From: Rhizobium sp.
GTDB taxonomy: Bacteria; Pseudomonadota; Alphaproteobacteria; Rhizobiales; Rhizobiaceae
Reading direction: 5' to 3'
DNA length: 64,000 nt
Assembly (NCBI GenBank): GCA_002796995.1
Contig: PEKW01000005.1
Location: 62,001-126,000 of the forward strand
Below, piece after piece: positions 60,931 to 64,000 of the stretch. Made by a program: the position numbers and the translations under genes. Positions within the stretch are counted from its first letter, which is position 1; each line of letters starts with the position of its first letter. Below the pieces are notes generated by a model. That model did no database searches and was not told where the DNA came from. It saw only the letters and a program-made list of their open reading frames with translations.

Positions 60931-61953
60931 ATGTCCGGCCTGAAGCCCTTTATCGCCAAGATCGCCACGCGGCAGTCCCTGACGCGTCAGGAGGCCAGCG
61001 AAGCCTTCGAGGTGCTGATGTCCGGCGAGGCCAGCATGGCCCAGATCGGCGGCTTCCTGATGGCACTGCGGGTGCGCGGCGAGACCGTCGACGAGATCGC
61101 CGGTGCCGTCTCGATCATGCGCACCAAGATGATCCCCGTCGACGCCCCGGCCGATGCCATCGACATCGTCGGCACAGGCGGCGACGGTACCAACACCTAC
61201 AACATCTCGACCCTGGCGGCGCTGATCGTCGCCGGCTCCGGCGTGCCGGTCGCCAAGCACGGCAACCGCGCCCTGAGTTCGAAATCCGGTGCCGCCGACA
61301 GCCTGTCGGCGCTCGGCGTGCGGCTCGACATCGATCCGGAGACCATCTCCCGCTGCATCCGCGAGGCCGGCATCGGCTTCATGTTCGCCCAGCTGCACCA
61401 CCCGGCCATGCGCCATGTCGGGCCGGCCCGCGTCGAACTCGGCACCCGCACGATCTTCAACATCGTCGGTCCGCTGTCGAGTCCCGCCAATGTCAAGCGC
61501 CAGCTGTTCGGCGTTTTCTCGCCGGAATGGCTGGTGCCGGGCGCCGAAGCGCTGCGCGACCTCGGTCTCGAAAGCGCCTGGGTCGTCCACGGCAGCGGCC
61601 TCGACGAAGTGACCACCACCGGCCCGACCCAGGTCGCCGCGCTGAAGAACGGCGAGATCACCACCTTCGAACTGAGACCGGACGATTTCGGCGTTCCGAC
61701 CGTGCCGCTCGAGGCGATCCGCGGCGGCGACGGCGAGGTCAATGCCGCAGCGCTTCGCGAAGTCCTGGCCGGCGCCCGCAATCCCTATCGCGACGTCTCG
61801 CTCTGCAACGCCGCCGCGGCCCTGATTGTGGCAGGCAAGGCCGACACGGTCCGCGAGGGCATGGAGCTTGCCAGCCGTTCGATCGACAGCGGCGCTGCCG
61901 CAGCCGCTCTGGACAAGCTGATCGCGGTTTCCAACCAGGCACCACGGGACTGA
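60931..61953 (+). CDS. trpD: Anthranilate phosphoribosyltransferase
   Basis: A 340-residue enzyme transferring phosphoribose from PRPP to anthranilate, step 2 of tryptophan synthesis. Evidence: PRPP-binding [60 protein letters not shown] and [16 protein letters not shown]. Start at [13 protein letters not shown] with AAGGAAG before it. trpC follows after 5 bp. Confidence 0.97.
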   Translation: MSGLKPFIAKIATRQSLTRQEASEAFEVLMSGEASMAQIGGFLMALRVRGETVDEIAGAVSIMRTKMIPVDAPADAIDIVGTGGDGTNTYNISTLAALIVAGSGVPVAKHGNRALSSKSGAADSLSALGVRLDIDPETISRCIREAGIGFMFAQLHHPAMRHVGPARVELGTRTIFNIVGPLSSPANVKRQLFGVFSPEWLVPGAEALRDLGLESAWVVHGSGLDEVTTTGPTQVAALKNGEITTFELRPDDFGVPTVPLEAIRGGDGEVNAAALREVLAGARNPYRDVSLCNAAAALIVAGKADTVREGMELASRSIDSGAAAAALDKLIAVSNQAPRD

Positions 61954-61958
61954 CGGCC

Positions 61959-62771
61959 ATGGCGGACATCCTCAAGCGTATCGAAACCTATAAGCGCGAG
62001 GAGATCGCCGCCGCCAAAGCCGCGCGGCCGATCGCCGAGCTGAAGGCGGCTGCCGCCGATCAGCCCGCTCCGCGCGGCTTCTATCGCGCCCTGACTGTAC
62101 GCCGCGACGCCGGCGAATTCGGCCTGATCGCCGAGATCAAGAAGGCAAGCCCGTCCAAGGGCCTGATCCGCGCGGATTTCGATCCGCCGGCGCTCGCCGC
62201 CGCCTACGAAGCGGGCGGTGCCGCCTGCCTCTCGGTGCTGACCGATACGCCGAGCTTCCAGGGCTCGCTCGACTATCTCGTTGAGGCGCGAGCGGCCTGC
62301 GGCCTTCCGGCACTCCGCAAGGATTTCATGTTCGAGACCTATCAGGTGTTCGAAGCCCGGGCCCACGGCGCCGACTGCATCCTGCTGATCATGGCATCGC
62401 TTTCCGACGACGAGGCGAAGCGCCTCGAGGGCGACGCGTTCGCGCTTGGCATGGACGTGCTGATCGAGGTGCATGACGAGGCGGAACTGGAGCGCGCGCT
62501 GAGACTCGCCTCACCGATGATCGGCATCAACAACCGCAATCTGCGCACCTTCGAGGTCAGTCTTTCGGTCAGCGAGCGTCTGGCCCCCATGGTGCCGGCC
62601 GACCGACTGCTGGTCGGCGAGAGCGGCATCTTCGCCTTCGACGACTGCAAGCGGCTGGAAGCCTGCGGCGTTACCACCTTCCTCGTCGGCGAGAGCCTGA
62701 TGCGCCAGCAGGATGTCGCCGCGGCCACCCGCCTGTTGCTGACCGGCCAGCCTCCGGCACAGGTCGCCTGA
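61959..62771 (+). CDS. trpC: Indole-3-glycerol phosphate synthase
   Basis: A 270-residue TIM-barrel enzyme closing the indole ring. Motifs: [71 protein letters not shown] and the phosphate-binding LVGESGI. ATG at 61959 follows trpD by 5 bp; the stop TGA shares a base with the moaC ATG. Confidence 0.97.
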   Translation: MADILKRIETYKREEIAAAKAARPIAELKAAAADQPAPRGFYRALTVRRDAGEFGLIAEIKKASPSKGLIRADFDPPALAAAYEAGGAACLSVLTDTPSFQGSLDYLVEARAACGLPALRKDFMFETYQVFEARAHGADCILLIMASLSDDEAKRLEGDAFALGMDVLIEVHDEAELERALRLASPMIGINNRNLRTFEVSLSVSERLAPMVPADRLLVGESGIFAFDDCKRLEACGVTTFLVGESLMRQQDVAAATRLLLTGQPPAQVA

Positions 62772-63256
62772 TGGGCGATCTCACCCACATCACCGCCTCG
62801 GGCGAGGCGCATATGGTGGATGTCGGCGACAAGGCCGAGACGGCCCGTAGCGCCACCGCCGAGGGCTATGTCCGGATGGCACCAGCGACGCTCGAGGTGA
62901 TCCGCTCCGGCAATGCCAAGAAGGGCGACGTGATCGCCACCGCCCGCATCGCCGGCATCATGGCGGCCAAGCAGACGTCGAACCTCATACCGCTTTGCCA
63001 TCCGCTGATGCTGACCAAGGTCATCGTCGACATCGCGGAAGACGCGGACCTGCCCGGCCTGCGCGTCACGGTCACCGCCAAGCTGACCGGCAAGACCGGC
63101 GTCGAGATGGAGGCGCTGACCGCCGTCTCGGTTGCCTGCCTGACGATCTACGACATGGCCAAGGCGGTCGACAAGGCGATGGAGATCGGTGGCGTCAGGC
63201 TCATCGAGAAAACCGGCGGCAAGTCTGGCACCTTCCGCCATCCGGAGGCCCGCTGA
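62771..63256 (+). CDS. moaC: Cyclic pyranopterin monophosphate synthase MoaC
   Basis: A 161-residue enzyme of molybdenum-cofactor synthesis, making cPMP with MoaA. Evidence: [40 protein letters not shown], the conserved [13 protein letters not shown], and [20 protein letters not shown]. It overlaps the trpC stop and the moeA start by one base each, so trpD-trpC-moaC-moeA are co-translated. Confidence 0.97.
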   Translation: MGDLTHITASGEAHMVDVGDKAETARSATAEGYVRMAPATLEVIRSGNAKKGDVIATARIAGIMAAKQTSNLIPLCHPLMLTKVIVDIAEDADLPGLRVTVTAKLTGKTGVEMEALTAVSVACLTIYDMAKAVDKAMEIGGVRLIEKTGGKSGTFRHPEAR

Positions 63257-64000
63257 TGTCGCTCCTTTCGGTCGAGGAAGCCCAGCGCCGACTGCTGGAT
63301 GCCACCGCCCCCCTCGCCCGCAGCGAGACCTTGGCGCTTGGCGAAGCCGACGGCCGCATCTTGAGCGCCGGTATCCAGGCCCGCCTGACCCAGCCGCCGT
63401 TCGATGCCTCGGCGATGGACGGCTATGCGCTACGCGCCGCCGACGCGCCCGAGCCCGGCGCGGTCCTCAAGGTGATCGGCACCGCGGCGGCGGGCCATGG
63501 TTTCGACGGCACGGTCGGTCCGGGCGAGACGGTGCGCATCTTCACCGGCGCACCGGTGCCGGCCGGCGCCGACGCCATCCTCATCCAGGAGGATGCCGAG
63601 AAGCTCGAAGGCCAGGCGATCCGCACCACGTTCCCGGTGACGCTCGGCCGGCATATCCGCCCGCGCGGCCAGGATTTCGCCGAGGGCGAAACCGTGCTGA
63701 AGGCCGGCGAACAGCTCGACTTCTCCCGCCTGATGCTGGTCGCGGCGATGAACCATGCGACCGTCGAGGTCTTTGTCAGGCCACGCGTGGCCATCCTTGC
63801 CACCGGCGACGAACTGGTGTCGCCCGGCGAACAGCCCGGCCCGCACCAGATCATCGGCTCCAACACGTTTGGCATCGCGGCGCTTGCCCGCCAGGCCGGG
63901 GCTGAGGTCATCGATCTCGGCATCGTCGGCGACGACCGCGCGGCGATCACCGCCTCCGTCGACAAGGCGAGGGCCTGCGGGGCCGACATTCTCGTCACGC
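63256..64000 (+). CDS. moeA: Molybdopterin molybdenumtransferase MoeA (partial, C-terminus off right edge)
   Basis: The first 248 codons of MoeA, which inserts molybdate into the adenylylated molybdopterin. Seen: SLLSVEEAQRRLLDATAPLA, the PPFDASAMDGYALRAAD loop, GAPVPAGADAILIQEDAE, RPRGQDFAEGE and the MoCF-binding start RPRVAILATGDELVSPGEQP. The frame is open to 64000; about 150 further residues would be expected. Starts with an ATG overlapping the moaC stop. Confidence 0.95.
   Translation, partial: MSLLSVEEAQRRLLDATAPLARSETLALGEADGRILSAGIQARLTQPPFDASAMDGYALRAADAPEPGAVLKVIGTAAAGHGFDGTVGPGETVRIFTGAPVPAGADAILIQEDAEKLEGQAIRTTFPVTLGRHIRPRGQDFAEGETVLKAGEQLDFSRLMLVAAMNHATVEVFVRPRVAILATGDELVSPGEQPGPHQIIGSNTFGIAALARQAGAEVIDLGIVGDDRAAITASVDKARACGADILVT

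Overview
The window is about 64 kb of GC-rich chromosome from an alphaproteobacterium, almost certainly in the family Rhizobiaceae. The evidence is the block dus-ntrB-ntrC-ntrY-ntrX-trkA-dat-hfq-hflX, the fused ispDF gene, a pyruvate dehydrogenase E1 beta subunit with its own lipoyl domain, the cysG-DUF2849-cysI-DUF934 sulfite reductase operon, and an alphaproteobacterial LexA box. Most of the gene order from about 12 kb onward is core-genome order as remembered for Ensifer and Rhizobium. No database search was possible, so the genus is left open.

Left edge (1-2.7 kb): the end of an integrated element. A P4-type tyrosine recombinase runs off the left edge, preceded by repeat clusters and a 45-bp copy of the 3' part of a tRNA-Lys(TTT) gene, which looks like an attachment site. 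An unrecognised, C-terminally hydrophobic protein follows. 2.7-11.2 kb: envelope and lipid genes. One leftward operon encodes an MlaC-like protein, a LolD/MacB-type ATPase and permease, and a two-HKD phospholipase D/cardiolipin synthase-like enzyme. It diverges from an alkaline-ceramidase-family membrane protein, and a second, MacAB-like exporter follows. 11.4-18.8 kb: a GntR regulator, ferredoxin-NADP reductase, the sulfite reductase/siroheme operon, a nucleoside deaminase and mazG.

18.8-22.4 kb: accessory genes between mazG and hflX, namely a divergent LysR/aldo-keto reductase pair, a YdeI-like protein and an unknown membrane protein. A decayed, frameshifted copy of part of mazG lies beyond the aldo-keto reductase, so the pair is flanked by two direct copies of that sequence. 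22.4-33.9 kb: hflX, hfq, D-amino-acid transaminase, trkA, and the nitrogen two-component systems NtrYX and NtrBC with the dihydrouridine synthase gene. 34-37 kb: ispDF and cinA, tightly followed by a GH8 endoglucanase. 37-50 kb, nearly all leftward: ratA/COQ10-like, an AT-rich orphan membrane protein, lipA, lpdA, pdhC, pdhB, pdhA, ftsB-like, eno and kdsA. This is a lower-glycolysis and pyruvate-oxidation block, with lipoate synthesis alongside.

50-64 kb: a VOC protein, then lexA convergent with comEC, gltA with a clear terminator, a P-type cation ATPase, and an operon of a PpiD-like chaperone, trpD, trpC, moaC and moeA. The moeA gene runs off the right edge. The most unusual features are the composite lipid-trafficking cluster, the mazG-flanked cassette, the endoglucanase coupled to ispDF-cinA, the element boundary at a tRNA-Lys fragment, and NtrX lacking the sigma54-contacting GAFTGA loop.
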